Shown here: in pieces, positions 1-8,328 of the stretch
Numbering within the stretch: position 1 is the first letter of the stretch
Layout: the number at the start of each line of letters is the position of its first letter
NCBI RefSeq assembly: GCF_030913365.1
Contig: NZ_CP133160.1
Location: 868,001-932,000, forward strand
Origin: Stenotrophomonas sp. 24(2023)
GTDB taxonomy: Bacteria; Pseudomonadota; Gammaproteobacteria; Xanthomonadales; Xanthomonadaceae
Reading direction: 5' to 3'
Length of the DNA stretch: 64,000 bases
Made by a program: the position numbers and the translations under genes
The notes under the pieces: generated by a model
What the model was told of the DNA's origin: nothing
Databases searched by the model: none
The model's input: only the letters and a program-made list of their open reading frames with translations

Positions 1-618
1 CGAGAATTCCGAGCCCGGCGCGTGCGGCGCCACCCAGCGCCCCAGTGCGATGAACAGCAGCGGCAGGCCGACCAGCATCGCCAGCAGCGCCCCGCTCGAC
101 AGCGCCATGTGCAGCGGGTCACCCGCCTGCAGCACCACGAACAGGGCCGCCAGCGCCAGCAGTTCACCGGCGATGGCCTTGCTGGTCACCCAGAAGCGCT
201 CATCCTCGCTCAGGCCCAGCCGCGACAGCGAATCCATGATGAACCCGGTGGACGGCGTGAGCAGTGCCAGCGCCAGCAGCCCCGCCGCCTGCCACTGCAG
301 CCCAGCGTAATGCCAGGCCAGCCAGCCCACGCCGAACAGGGTGGCGGTACGGATGACCAGGTGCGCCAGCAGCGGCCACAGCCCGCGACGCAGGGCTGCC
401 AGGTCCACTTCCAGGCCGGCGAACAGGAACAGCGAGGAAATGCCGAGCGTGGCCAGCAGCCCGATCACCGCATCGTGCGCGCGCTCGCCCAGCCACAGCA
501 TGGCGATGATGCCGAAGGCCAGGCAGGTCAGCGGCGCCGGCAGGCTGAAACGCTGCAGCGCACGCGGGATGACCAGCAGCGCGAAGATCAGCGCCAGATA
601 GACCAGTTCATGGCTCAT
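1..618 (-). CDS. Cation/proton antiporter, CPA2-like (partial, N-terminal 206 residues)
   Basis: This is a reverse-strand reading frame that starts with ATG at 618 and runs off the left edge, so the C-terminus is missing. The visible 206 residues are almost entirely hydrophobic, with about six membrane segments separated by short charged loops. The stretch from LFLFAGLEVDL through LLTPSTGFIMDSLSRLGLS resembles the first half of sodium- or potassium/proton exchangers of the CPA2 (Kef/NapA-like) group. Such proteins exchange monovalent cations for protons across the inner membrane. The ion specificity cannot be read from this part, nor whether a C-terminal NAD-binding domain follows. It is divergent from the osmolyte operon that starts at 763. 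Confidence 0.75.
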   Translation of the reverse strand, partial: MSHELVYLALIFALLVIPRALQRFSLPAPLTCLAFGIIAMLWLGERAHDAVIGLLATLGISSLFLFAGLEVDLAALRRGLWPLLAHLVIRTATLFGVGWLAWHYAGLQWQAAGLLALALLTPSTGFIMDSLSRLGLSEDERFWVTSKAIAGELLALAALFVVLQAGDPLHMALSSGALLAMLVGLPLLFIALGRWVAPHAPGSEFS

Positions 619-721
619 CGGGAACTTCCATGTGGGGGACGCGCGCAGGATGCGCGCGTGCGCTGCTGCCAGCAAGCGCGCGCACCGGTAAACGAGGCAA
701 TCACGACGATGTGTTAGGGTG

Positions 722-737
722 GGACACGTGTTTGTCC
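722..737. promoter_or_regulatory. Inverted repeat in the ycaD-ggpPS promoter region
   Basis: GGACA-N6-TGTCC, containing the perfect palindrome ACACGTGT at 724-731, lies 25 bp upstream of the ycaD-like start. It sits in the 144-bp gap (619-762) that must hold the promoters of both divergent units. It could be an operator for the osmolyte operon. No convincing -35/-10 pair was identified, so this is only a candidate. Confidence 0.3.
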
Positions 738-762
738 AACCTTCCCCACGAAGGTCGCACGC

Positions 763-2019
763 ATGTGGCGGCTGACTGCATTGCTGCTTGGCGTTGCCCT
801 GCTGCTGACCGGCAGCGGGCTGCTGGGTACGCTGCTGGCCGTGCGCGGCGGGCAGGAAGGCTTCAGTGCCGGCACGCTGGGCTGGATCATGTCCGGCTAC
901 TTCGCCGGCTATTTCATCGGCACCTTCACCGCCCCCCCGCTGATCCGCCGCATCGGCCACAGCCGTGCATTTGCCTTCCATGCCGCCCTGGCCACCATGG
1001 CCGTGCTGCTGCACCCGCTGTGGATCGATCCGCTCGGCTGGGTGCTGCTGCGCGTGCTGACCGGCATCGCGCTGGTGGGCCTGTACACGGTGATCGAGAG
1101 CTGGCTCAACGCCGAACCGGATGCTGGTCGGCGCAGCCGCGTGTTCTCGCTGTACATGATGGTCAACCTGTCGGCGCTGGCGCTGGGCCAGGTGGTGCTG
1201 CTGGCCGGTGATGCCGGTGCGGCCACGATGTTCACCCTGACCGCGCTGCTGGTCTGTGCAGCGATGTTGCCGGTCACCGCGACCCGCCTGCAGCAGCCGG
1301 AGGTGCCGCGCGTACCGCGGCTGACGCTGGGACGGTTGTATGCGCTGGCACCGGTTGCCACCCTGGCCGCCGGCCTGTCCGGGCTGGCAATGGGCGCGTT
1401 CTGGGGCCTGCTGCCGGTCTACGCCGAACAGATCGGCCTGCGCGATGCGGGCGTGCCGCTGTTCATGCTGACCGCCATCGCCGGCGGTGCGCTGCTGCAA
1501 TGGCCGCTGGGCCGCATCAGCGATGGCCATGACCGGCGGCTGGGCCTGCTCGTGCTGAGCGTGCTGGCTGCCGCCGTCGCCGCACTGGCTGCGGTGCCAC
1601 CGTTGACGCAGCAACTGCACGTGATGTTCCTGCTGGTGTTCTGCTACGGCGGGCTGGTGTTCGCGCTGTACCCGTTCGCCGTGGCGCACATGCTCGATTA
1701 CCTGCCCACCCGGGACCTGCTGTCCGGCTGCAGCAGCCTGCTGCTGGTGCATGGCGTCGGTGCGGCCATCGGCCCGGCCGTGGCCGGCGCGCTGATGCAG
1801 CGCTTCGGTGCGCCGGCGCTGCCGCTGTACTTCACCACGGTGCTGTTGATGCTCGCCGTGTTCACCGCCCTGCGCCTGCTGCGCCACACCCGTCTGCGCA
1901 CGCACCCGGCCACGTTCCGGCCGATGCTGCGCACCACGCCGGCCGCGCTGGAACTGATTCCCGACCCGGCCACCGAACCGGGCGACACCCCCATTCCCAC
2001 CCCGAAGGATGTGCATTGA
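763..2019 (+). CDS. ycaD: YcaD-like major facilitator superfamily transporter
   Basis: A 418-residue membrane protein with about 12 hydrophobic segments. Its order of motifs matches the E. coli YcaD family: SGYFAGYFIGT near segment 2, LLRVLTGIALVGLYTVIESWLN in the first half, and an internal VYAEQIGLRD loop. The substrate of this MFS family is not established. The ATG at 763 has a GAAGG ribosome site upstream. The stop codon overlaps the next gene's TTG start (TTGA at 2016-2019), so the two genes are translationally coupled. In S. rhizophila I recall a ycaD gene beside ggpPS, which fits this arrangement. A role in moving glucosylglycerol or a related solute is an inference from the coupling. 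The last 60 or so residues are a Pro/Thr-rich cytoplasmic tail. Confidence 0.85.
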   Translation: MWRLTALLLGVALLLTGSGLLGTLLAVRGGQEGFSAGTLGWIMSGYFAGYFIGTFTAPPLIRRIGHSRAFAFHAALATMAVLLHPLWIDPLGWVLLRVLTGIALVGLYTVIESWLNAEPDAGRRSRVFSLYMMVNLSALALGQVVLLAGDAGAATMFTLTALLVCAAMLPVTATRLQQPEVPRVPRLTLGRLYALAPVATLAAGLSGLAMGAFWGLLPVYAEQIGLRDAGVPLFMLTAIAGGALLQWPLGRISDGHDRRLGLLVLSVLAAAVAALAAVPPLTQQLHVMFLLVFCYGGLVFALYPFAVAHMLDYLPTRDLLSGCSSLLLVHGVGAAIGPAVAGALMQRFGAPALPLYFTTVLLMLAVFTALRLLRHTRLRTHPATFRPMLRTTPAALELIPDPATEPGDTPIPTPKDVH

Positions 2020-4343
2020 CTGTCCAGTCCCCTCCCCTGATCCCGAACCCCGTTCTTTCCGATGCAACCGCTGCCACCCCGCAGCTGGTCCTGGCCACCG
2101 ACCTGGATGGCACCTTCCTCGCCGGTACCGCGCCACAGCGCCATCGCCTGTACCGGCTGATCGACCAGCATCCCGGCATCTGTCTGGTCTTCATCACCGG
2201 CCGCGGCCTGGAAGCGGTCATGCCGCTGCTGGCCGACCCGGCCATTCCCCGCCCGGACTACATCGTCTGCGACGTCGGCGCCACCGTGGTCGATGGCCGC
2301 ACCCTGCAGCCGCTGCAACCCCTGCAGTCGATGATCGATGCCCACTGGCCCGGCGAGCAGGTGGTGGCCGAGGCGATGCGTGGCTTCACCGCGCTGCAGC
2401 GCCAGGACGTGCCGCAGGAGCGCCGCTGTTCCTATTTCTGCGACCCGGCCACGCTGGCGCCGCTGCGTGAGGGCATCGAGCGCACCGCGCGCGCGCTGGG
2501 CTGCGATGTGCTGTATTCGGCCGACCGCTACCTGGACATCCTGCCGCCGGATACCGACAAGGGCCGCACGCTGGCGGCACTGGCACGCCTGCTGGACCTG
2601 CCGCGCGAACGCATCCTGGTGGCCGGTGACACCCTCAACGACCTGTCGATGTACGTGGCCGGCTTCCGTGGTGTCTGCGTGGGCGATTCCGAGCCGGCGC
2701 TGGTGGAGGCCACGCGCCGCCTGGCACGTACCTGGCACGCCAGCGCCCCCGGTTGCGGCGGCATCCTGCAGGCGATCGCGCACTTCGGCCTGCTGGCGGC
2801 CGACGATCCCCTGCTGCTGCAGGTGCCTGCGACACCGGCCGAAGGCGCCGACCTGGTGATGGTCTATCACCGCCTGCCCTTCGATGAAGCCATCGAGGAT
2901 GGCCGGCTGGTGCAACGCCCGCCGCGCTCACCGAACGGCATCATTCCCTCGCTGCTGAGCTTCTTTGAAAGCGGGCAGCGCGGCAGCTGGGTGGCCTGGG
3001 GCATCGACGATCCCAAACACCGGCCGTTCCAGCGCCACGTGGAGGTCGATCGCGAACGCTACCCCACCCTGCGCGCCACCCGCGTACCGCTCAGCCGGCA
3101 GGACGTGGACATCTTCTACAAGCGTTTTTCCAAGGAAGCGTTCTGGCCGATGCTGCACGTGTTCTGGGAACGTGCGCGCTTCCGCGAGGACGACTGGCAG
3201 GTGTTCCTGAAGGTCAACCGCCGCTTCGCCGAGGCCGTGGCCGAGGAAGCCGCACACGGTGCCACCGTGTGGATCCACGACTACAACCTGTGGATGGTGC
3301 CGGCCGCACTGCGCGAACTGCGCCCGGACCTGAAGATCGCCTTCTTCCACCACACCTACTTCCCCTCGGCCGATGTGTTCAACGTGGTGCCATGGCGGCG
3401 CGAGATCATCGGCAGCCTGCTGTGCTGCGATTACATCGGCTTCCACATTCCCCGCCAGGTGGAAAACTTCGTGGACGTGGTGCGCGGGGCGATGCCCGCC
3501 GAGCGGCTGGCCTGGGAAAGCTGCGCGCCGCGCTTCCTGACCTATGGCTGCGCGGTGGGCCTGGACACCATGACCACCCGCCTGCGCATCGGCGAGCGCG
3601 ACGTGGCACTGGGCGCGCACCCGGTCGGCACCGATCTGCGCCGCATCCGCAGCACGCTGGCGCGCAGCGATGTGCGCAACGACCTGTTCAAGCTGCGCCG
3701 CGAGATCGGCACGCGGCGGCTGGTGCTGTCGGTGGAACGGCTGGACTACACCAAGGGCACGCTGGCCAAGCTGGAAGCGTTCGAGCGCGTGCTGGAGACG
3801 CACCCGGCGCACTGCGGCAAGGTCACCCTGCTGATGGTGTGCGTGCCGGCCGCGCGCGAGATGACCGTCTACCGCACCCTGCAGACGCAGATCGAACAGG
3901 CGGTGGGGCGCATCAACGGGCGCTTCTCGCGGCTGGACTGGACACCGGTGCGCTTCTTCGCCCAGGCGCTGCCGTTCGAACAGGTGGTGGCCCACTACGC
4001 CGCCGCGCAGGTGATGTGGATCACCCCGCTGCGTGATGGCCTGAACCTGGTGGCCAAGGAGTTCGTGGCCACCCAGGGCATCGAGGGCACGCCCGGCGTG
4101 CTGGTGCTGAGTGAGTTCGCCGGCGCGGCCGCCGAACTGAAGGGGGCGGTGCTGACCAACCCGCATGATCCGGCCGATCTGGCCGCTGGTCTGCTGCAGG
4201 CCCTGTCGATGCCGGAAGAAGAAGCCAGCGCGCGCCTGCGCCAGCTGCAGGGCATCGTGGAGTATTACGACGTGGACCGCTGGGGGCGGGATTTCCTCGC
4301 CGCGGTGGAGGAGGCCACCGCGCAGGATGCGGGAGGCCGGTAG
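2016..4343 (+). CDS. ggpPS: Bifunctional glucosylglycerol-phosphate synthase/phosphatase
   Basis: A 775-residue fusion with a HAD-type phosphatase domain (about 20-270) in front of a GT20 glycosyltransferase domain (about 285-760). The phosphatase has DLDGT at 29-33 (nucleophile Asp29, acid Asp31) and a late GDTLND motif. The transferase has HDYNLWMVP, RLDYTKG and DGLNLVAKEF, the sugar-nucleotide and phosphate contacts of the OtsA/GgpS superfamily. VGRINGRFSRLDWTPVRFF and TKGTLAKLEAFERVLE look like GgpS rather than OtsA, and a separate otsBA locus lies at 28730-32667. The expected reaction is ADP-glucose plus glycerol-3-phosphate to glucosylglycerol-phosphate, then dephosphorylation to the compatible solute glucosylglycerol. 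The start is TTG at 2016, inside the ycaD stop, with AAGGA six bases upstream; no in-frame ATG lies nearby. A trehalose-phosphate enzyme is the alternative. Confidence 0.88.
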   Translation: MTVQSPPLIPNPVLSDATAATPQLVLATDLDGTFLAGTAPQRHRLYRLIDQHPGICLVFITGRGLEAVMPLLADPAIPRPDYIVCDVGATVVDGRTLQPLQPLQSMIDAHWPGEQVVAEAMRGFTALQRQDVPQERRCSYFCDPATLAPLREGIERTARALGCDVLYSADRYLDILPPDTDKGRTLAALARLLDLPRERILVAGDTLNDLSMYVAGFRGVCVGDSEPALVEATRRLARTWHASAPGCGGILQAIAHFGLLAADDPLLLQVPATPAEGADLVMVYHRLPFDEAIEDGRLVQRPPRSPNGIIPSLLSFFESGQRGSWVAWGIDDPKHRPFQRHVEVDRERYPTLRATRVPLSRQDVDIFYKRFSKEAFWPMLHVFWERARFREDDWQVFLKVNRRFAEAVAEEAAHGATVWIHDYNLWMVPAALRELRPDLKIAFFHHTYFPSADVFNVVPWRREIIGSLLCCDYIGFHIPRQVENFVDVVRGAMPAERLAWESCAPRFLTYGCAVGLDTMTTRLRIGERDVALGAHPVGTDLRRIRSTLARSDVRNDLFKLRREIGTRRLVLSVERLDYTKGTLAKLEAFERVLETHPAHCGKVTLLMVCVPAAREMTVYRTLQTQIEQAVGRINGRFSRLDWTPVRFFAQALPFEQVVAHYAAAQVMWITPLRDGLNLVAKEFVATQGIEGTPGVLVLSEFAGAAAELKGAVLTNPHDPADLAAGLLQALSMPEEEASARLRQLQGIVEYYDVDRWGRDFLAAVEEATAQDAGGR

Positions 4344-4355
4344 CGCGCGGACGGC

Positions 4356-4374
4356 ATCCACGCATGGCGTGGAT
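4356..4374 (-). repeat. SMAG-like palindrome, TCCACGC subfamily
   Basis: ATCCACGC-ATG-GCGTGGAT is a perfect 8-bp stem with a 3-base loop. Read on the minus strand, the loop is CAT, as in the copies at 25377, 39034 and 60905. The head is GGAG rather than GTAG, so this copy looks degenerate. It lies just after ggpPS. Confidence 0.65.
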
Positions 4375-4410
4375 CTCCAGGATTGGCCGCATTGGCAGGA
4401 ATCAGGCGAA

Positions 4411-4430
4411 TGGCCCCGTGGGCGGGGCCA
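4411..4430. terminator. Hairpin between convergent ggpPS and blaL2
   Basis: TGGCCCCG-TGGG-CGGGGCCA gives an 8-bp perfect stem with a 4-base loop between the convergent gene ends. No T-run follows on either strand, so it would be a weak intrinsic terminator or an mRNA-end hairpin. Confidence 0.4.
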
Positions 4431-4447
4431 AGGGATGCCGGTAGCTG

Positions 4448-5368
4448 TCAGCCGATCAGGGCGTCGGCCAGGACGCCGACCCGTGCGATCACCGCATCGC
4501 GCTGGGCGTCGTCCACCTTCGCGCCCTGCAGGTAGGCCGTGATGACCCACGGGGTGCCACCGGCACGCGGCCACAGCACGGCGATGTCATTGCGGGTGTC
4601 CTCGCCATTGCTGCCGGTCTTGTCGCCCACCCGCCAGCGCTTGCCCAGCCCGGCACGCAGGCAGGTGTCGCCGGTCTGGTTGTCGATCAGCCAGTCGGCG
4701 TACTGCAGGCGCGCGGCCTTGGACAGGCCATCGCCAAGCGCGAACCGTGCCAGGCTGGCGGCCATCGCCGCCGGGCTGGTGGTGTCGCGCGGATCGCCTG
4801 CAGCGAACTGGTTCATTTCAGGCTCGTAGCGATCGTTGCGGGTCACGCTGTCACCCTGCGCGCGCAGGAACGCCGTCAGTGCCGACGGGCCGCCACTGAG
4901 CCGCAGCAGCAGGTTGGCGGCGGTGTTGTCGCTGGTGATCATCGTGCCCTGGCACAGGTCGCGCACGCTCAGGTCCTTGCCGACATGACGGCGCGCCACC
5001 GGTGCCCATGACAGCAGGTCCTTGTCGGTGATCGGCAGGCGCGTATCCAGCGACAGGCGCCCGGCATCGGCCAGGCTGAGCACATGGGCGACCAGCATCG
5101 ACTTGAAGGTGCTGCACATCGGGAAGCGCTCGTCCTGCCGATGCCCGGCGATGCGGCGGCCGCTGCCGGTATCCAGCACGCTCACGCCCAGCCGGCCGCC
5201 GCTGGCCTTTTCCAGCGCAGCGAAATCGGCGGCCTGGCCGATCGCCGCGCGCACGGCCGCATCGGTGGCCGTGGCGGCCGGAGTGGCGGCACGGGCAAGC
5301 AGCGGCGCGGCCAGGGCCGAGGCCAGCGTGGCACCACTGAACTGCAGGAATCGACGACGGGCAAGCAT
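4448..5368 (-). CDS. blaL2: Class A beta-lactamase, L2 type
   Basis: A 306-residue serine beta-lactamase with all class A motifs: STFK at 86-89 (acylated serine), SDN at 146-148, EPEMN at 182-186 (the general-base glutamate) and KTG at 250-252. The N-terminus RRRFLQFSG, followed by a hydrophobic stretch ending ARA, is a twin-arginine-type export signal, so the enzyme acts in the periplasm. Sequence style and context match the inducible L2 cephalosporinase of Stenotrophomonas. The ATG at 5368 was chosen because AGGAGG lies seven bases upstream and the Tat motif starts at once; a longer frame from 5440 adds only junk-like residues. It is divergent from ampR, with 193 bp between the starts, and is presumably AmpR-activated. 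Confidence 0.95.
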   Translation of the reverse strand: MLARRRFLQFSGATLASALAAPLLARAATPAATATDAAVRAAIGQAADFAALEKASGGRLGVSVLDTGSGRRIAGHRQDERFPMCSTFKSMLVAHVLSLADAGRLSLDTRLPITDKDLLSWAPVARRHVGKDLSVRDLCQGTMITSDNTAANLLLRLSGGPSALTAFLRAQGDSVTRNDRYEPEMNQFAAGDPRDTTSPAAMAASLARFALGDGLSKAARLQYADWLIDNQTGDTCLRAGLGKRWRVGDKTGSNGEDTRNDIAVLWPRAGGTPWVITAYLQGAKVDDAQRDAVIARVGVLADALIG

Positions 5369-5460
5369 GGGAATCCTCCTGGAAGGGCCACTGCGCGGCC
5401 CGGGCTGGCACTGATTATTGGAAGCCCGGCGGGCCTTCACCAGCGCGAATATTCAAGGCC

Positions 5461-5483
5461 AGCCATGAATCATTCTCATGGCT
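5461..5483. promoter_or_regulatory. Candidate AmpR operator between blaL2 and ampR
   Basis: AGCCATGA-N7-TCATGGCT is a perfect 8-bp inverted repeat. Its inner bases form T-N11-A (T5466 to A5478), the core pattern of LysR-type regulator sites. It lies 93 bp upstream of the blaL2 start and 79 bp upstream of the ampR start, where a divergent LysR operator is expected. It is the most symmetric element in this intergenic region. Confidence 0.6.
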
Positions 5484-5561
5484 TGCATGGAATCCACGGC
5501 GGATTTACCCCTGGGCATGGCCCCGGTTAGCATCGGCCATCACTCCTGCTCACCCCTGGCC

Positions 5562-6428
5562 ATGCTCCGCCCTGCCCTGCCCCTGAACGCGCTGCGTGCC
5601 TTCGAAGCCGCCGCCCGCCACCAGAACTTCACCCGTGCCGCCCTTGAGCTGTGCGTGAGCCAGGCCGCGCTGAGCCACCAGATCCGTGGCCTGGAGGACC
5701 GGCTGGGGGTGCGCCTGTTCCATCGCCTGCCACGCGGCGTGGCGCTGACCGATGAAGGGGCGGCGCTGTACCCGGTGCTGCATGAATCGTTCGACCGCAT
5801 CGCCGCCAGCGTGGCGCGCTATACCGGCGGCGGCGTGCGCGAAGTGCTGACCGTCGGCGTGGTCGGCACCTTCGCCACTGGCTGGCTGCTGCCGCGCCTG
5901 CCGGCGTTCGAGGCGGCGCACCCGGATATCGAACTGCGCATGCAGACGCACAACAACCGCATCGATCTGGCCGGCGAAGGCCTGGACCTGGCGATCCGTT
6001 TCGGTGAGGGCGATTGGCAGGGCCAGGTGTGCACGCCGGTGCTGGATGCACCGTTCACACCGCTGTGCGCACCGGCACTGGCGCGCCGGCTGCGCGCGCC
6101 GCGCGACCTGGGCGCGGTACCGCTGCTGCGCTCGTACCGCAGCGATGAATGGCCGCGCTGGCTGCAGGCGGCGGGCAGCGATGACATCGAGGCACGCGGT
6201 CCGGTGTTCGACTCTTCGCTGACCCTGGCTGCAGCGGCGGCCGGCGGCAGCGGCGTGGCCCTGCTGCCGCTGTGCATGTTCGAGCAGGAACTGGCAGAGG
6301 GCCGGCTGCTGCAGCCCTTCGCCGTCACCCTGGACCTGGGCCGCTACTGGCTCACGCGACTGCGCTCGCGCGCCGAAGGCGAACCGGCCAGGCGCTTCCG
6401 CGCGTGGCTGCAGGCCCAGGGCGGGTAA
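5562..6428 (+). CDS. ampR: LysR-family regulator of the beta-lactamase
   Basis: A 288-residue LysR-type regulator. The N-terminal helix-turn-helix (about residues 18-40, FTRAALELCVSQAALSHQIR) and the opening LPLNALRAFEAAARHQNF are typical of AmpR. The C-terminal effector domain follows. In Stenotrophomonas and enterobacteria, AmpR senses cell-wall muropeptides and switches the divergent beta-lactamase gene. The ATG at 5562 was preferred over the in-frame ATG at 5478, because family members begin at the equivalent MLRP residues and the earlier start would run through the candidate operator. Gene pairing with blaL2 makes the assignment firm, although the inducer response is inferred. Confidence 0.92.
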   Translation: MLRPALPLNALRAFEAAARHQNFTRAALELCVSQAALSHQIRGLEDRLGVRLFHRLPRGVALTDEGAALYPVLHESFDRIAASVARYTGGGVREVLTVGVVGTFATGWLLPRLPAFEAAHPDIELRMQTHNNRIDLAGEGLDLAIRFGEGDWQGQVCTPVLDAPFTPLCAPALARRLRAPRDLGAVPLLRSYRSDEWPRWLQAAGSDDIEARGPVFDSSLTLAAAAAGGSGVALLPLCMFEQELAEGRLLQPFAVTLDLGRYWLTRLRSRAEGEPARRFRAWLQAQGG

Positions 6429-6431
6429 CGC

Positions 6432-6450
6432 CGCCGGGCATGGCCCGGCG
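6432..6450. repeat. GCCGGGC-type palindrome between ampR and yheS
   Basis: CGCCGGGC-ATG-GCCCGGCG is a perfect 8-bp stem with a 3-base loop between convergent genes. It has the same stem family and loop as the copies at 23589 and 32701. It may act as a transcript-end hairpin and is SMAG-like in form, but lacks a GTAG head. Confidence 0.5.
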
Positions 6451-6462
6451 CTGCTGCGGGCA

Positions 6463-8328
6463 TCAGGATTCCATCAGCTCCATCCACGCCGCTTCGGCCT
6501 TTTCCAGCTGCGCCGCGGTGGTTTCGCGGTCGCGGCCCAGCACGGCCATGCGGGTGGCATCGGCGTAGTTGGCCGGTTCGGCCAGCTGGCGGTCCAGGTC
6601 GGCCACCTTCGCTTCCAGTTCGGCCACCTTGGCTTCGGCGGCTGCCAGCTTGTGCGGGTTCACCGGCTTCTTCTGCACGACCTGCGCGACCGGCGCGGTC
6701 TTGACCTGCACCGGCTCGACCGCCTGCTCCATGCGCGCCTTGGTGCCCTGCGCCTGCGGGCGCGTGCGCAGCCAGGCCGCATACGCATCGAGGTCGCCGT
6801 CGAACGGCTCGACCACGCCATCGGCCACGCGCCAGAAGGTATCGCAGACCAGGCCGATCAGGTGGCGGTCATGCGAGACCATCACGATGGCGCCATCGAA
6901 ATCGCTCAGCGCTTCGGCCAGCGCTTCACGCATTTCCAGGTCCAGGTGGTTGGTCGGTTCGTCCAGCAGCAGCACGTTGGGCTGCTGCCAGGCGATCAGC
7001 GCCAGCGCCAGGCGCGCACGCTCGCCACCGGAGAAGCCATCGACCGGTTCGAAAGCGCGGTCGCCCGGGAAATTCCACTTGCCGAGGAAATCGCGGAACG
7101 ACTGGTTGGTCGCGTCCTTGTCGATCTCGCGGAAGTGATCCATCGGCGACTGGCCTTCGTGCAGCGACTCCACCGTGTGCTGGGCGAAGTAGCCGATGCG
7201 CAGGTCCGGGTGGGCCATGCGCTCACCGGCGATCGGCTTCAGTTCGCCGACCAGGGTCTTGACCAGGGTGGTCTTGCCGGCGCCGTTGGGGCCCAGCAGG
7301 CCGATGCGCTGGCCCGCCTCCAGGCCGAAGCCCACGTTGTGCAGGATGACCGAATCGCTGCCATAACCGGCCTCGACGTGGTTCAGGCGGATCAGCGAGA
7401 ACGGCAGCTTGGCCGGCGGTGACAGCTCGATGCGGAACTCGCGCTCGGCGCGCACCGCTTCGGTGCCGGCCAGCTTTTCCAGGCGCTTCATGCGGCTCTG
7501 CGCCTGCGCGGCCTTGGAGGCCTTGGCCTTGAAGCGGTCGATGAAGCTCTGCAGGTGGGCGCGCTCGGCCTGCTCCTTGTCATGGGCGATCTGCTGCTGG
7601 CGCAGCTGCTCGGCGCGCTGGCGCTCGAAATCGGTATAGCCGCCGGTGTACAGCTTGGCCCCGCCACCGTGCAGGTGCAGGGTGTGGGTGGCCACGTTGT
7701 CCAGGAACTCGCGGTCATGCGAGATCAGCAGCAGCGTGCCCGGGTACTTCAGCAGCCACTGTTCCAGCCAGTACACCGCGTCCAGGTCGAGGTGGTTGGT
7801 CGGTTCGTCCAGCAGCAGCAGGTCGCTGGGCATCATCAGCGCGCGCGCCAGGTTCAGGCGCACGCGCCAGCCGCCGGAGAACGAGGACACCGCGCGCGCA
7901 TGGGTCTCGGCCGGGAAGCCCAGGCCGTGCAGCAGCTTGCCGGCACGGGCCTCGGCGTCGTAGGCGCCCATCTCGGCCATCCGGGTGTGCGCGTTGGCCA
8001 CGGCCTCCCAGTCTTCCCGGGCAGTGGCGGCGGCTTCTTCGGCCAGCACGGCGGCCACCTCGGTATCACCGCCCAGCACGAAGCTCAGGGCCGGGTCCGG
8101 CAGCGAGGGGGTTTCCTGCGCGACGCTGGCGATGCGCACCTTGCCGGGCAGGTCCACATCGCCCTTGTCGGCCTCCAGTTCGCCCTTCACCGCAGCGAAC
8201 AGGCTGGACTTGCCCGCCCCGTTGCGGCCGACCACACCCACCCGGTAGCCGGCATGCAGGGTCAGGTCGACGTTGGACAACAGCAGCCGCTCGCCGCGGC
8301 GCAAGGCGAAATTACGAAGCGAAATCAT
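6463..8328 (-). CDS. yheS: ABC-F ATPase, YheS-like
   Basis: A 621-residue protein with two ABC ATPase domains in tandem and no membrane segments. Walker A motifs are GRNGAGKSS and GPNGAGKTT. Signature motifs are SSFSGGWRVRL and DGFSGGERARL, each followed by LLLDEPTNHLDL. Between the domains is the charged ABC-F linker (SFIDRFKAKASKAAQAQSRMKRLEKL). A coiled-coil C-terminal tail rich in Glu, Ala and Lys ends the protein. Layout and length match E. coli YheS (about 637). ABC-F proteins act on the ribosome rather than in transport; the exact role of YheS is unsettled. The ATG at 8328 gives the family's usual opening (MISLRNFALRRGERLLL). The frame extends upstream to 8373 without support. Confidence 0.9.
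   Translation of the reverse strand: MISLRNFALRRGERLLLSNVDLTLHAGYRVGVVGRNGAGKSSLFAAVKGELEADKGDVDLPGKVRIASVAQETPSLPDPALSFVLGGDTEVAAVLAEEAAATAREDWEAVANAHTRMAEMGAYDAEARAGKLLHGLGFPAETHARAVSSFSGGWRVRLNLARALMMPSDLLLLDEPTNHLDLDAVYWLEQWLLKYPGTLLLISHDREFLDNVATHTLHLHGGGAKLYTGGYTDFERQRAEQLRQQQIAHDKEQAERAHLQSFIDRFKAKASKAAQAQSRMKRLEKLAGTEAVRAEREFRIELSPPAKLPFSLIRLNHVEAGYGSDSVILHNVGFGLEAGQRIGLLGPNGAGKTTLVKTLVGELKPIAGERMAHPDLRIGYFAQHTVESLHEGQSPMDHFREIDKDATNQSFRDFLGKWNFPGDRAFEPVDGFSGGERARLALALIAWQQPNVLLLDEPTNHLDLEMREALAEALSDFDGAIVMVSHDRHLIGLVCDTFWRVADGVVEPFDGDLDAYAAWLRTRPQAQGTKARMEQAVEPVQVKTAPVAQVVQKKPVNPHKLAAAEAKVAELEAKVADLDRQLAEPANYADATRMAVLGRDRETTAAQLEKAEAAWMELMES

Noticed and set aside
2016..4343. Reading the fusion protein as a trehalose-phosphate synthase/phosphatase
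   Set aside because: A separate complete otsB/otsA set exists at 28730-32667. The transferase wording (VGRINGRF, TKGTLAKLEAFE) fits GgpS better. Kept as an alternative only.
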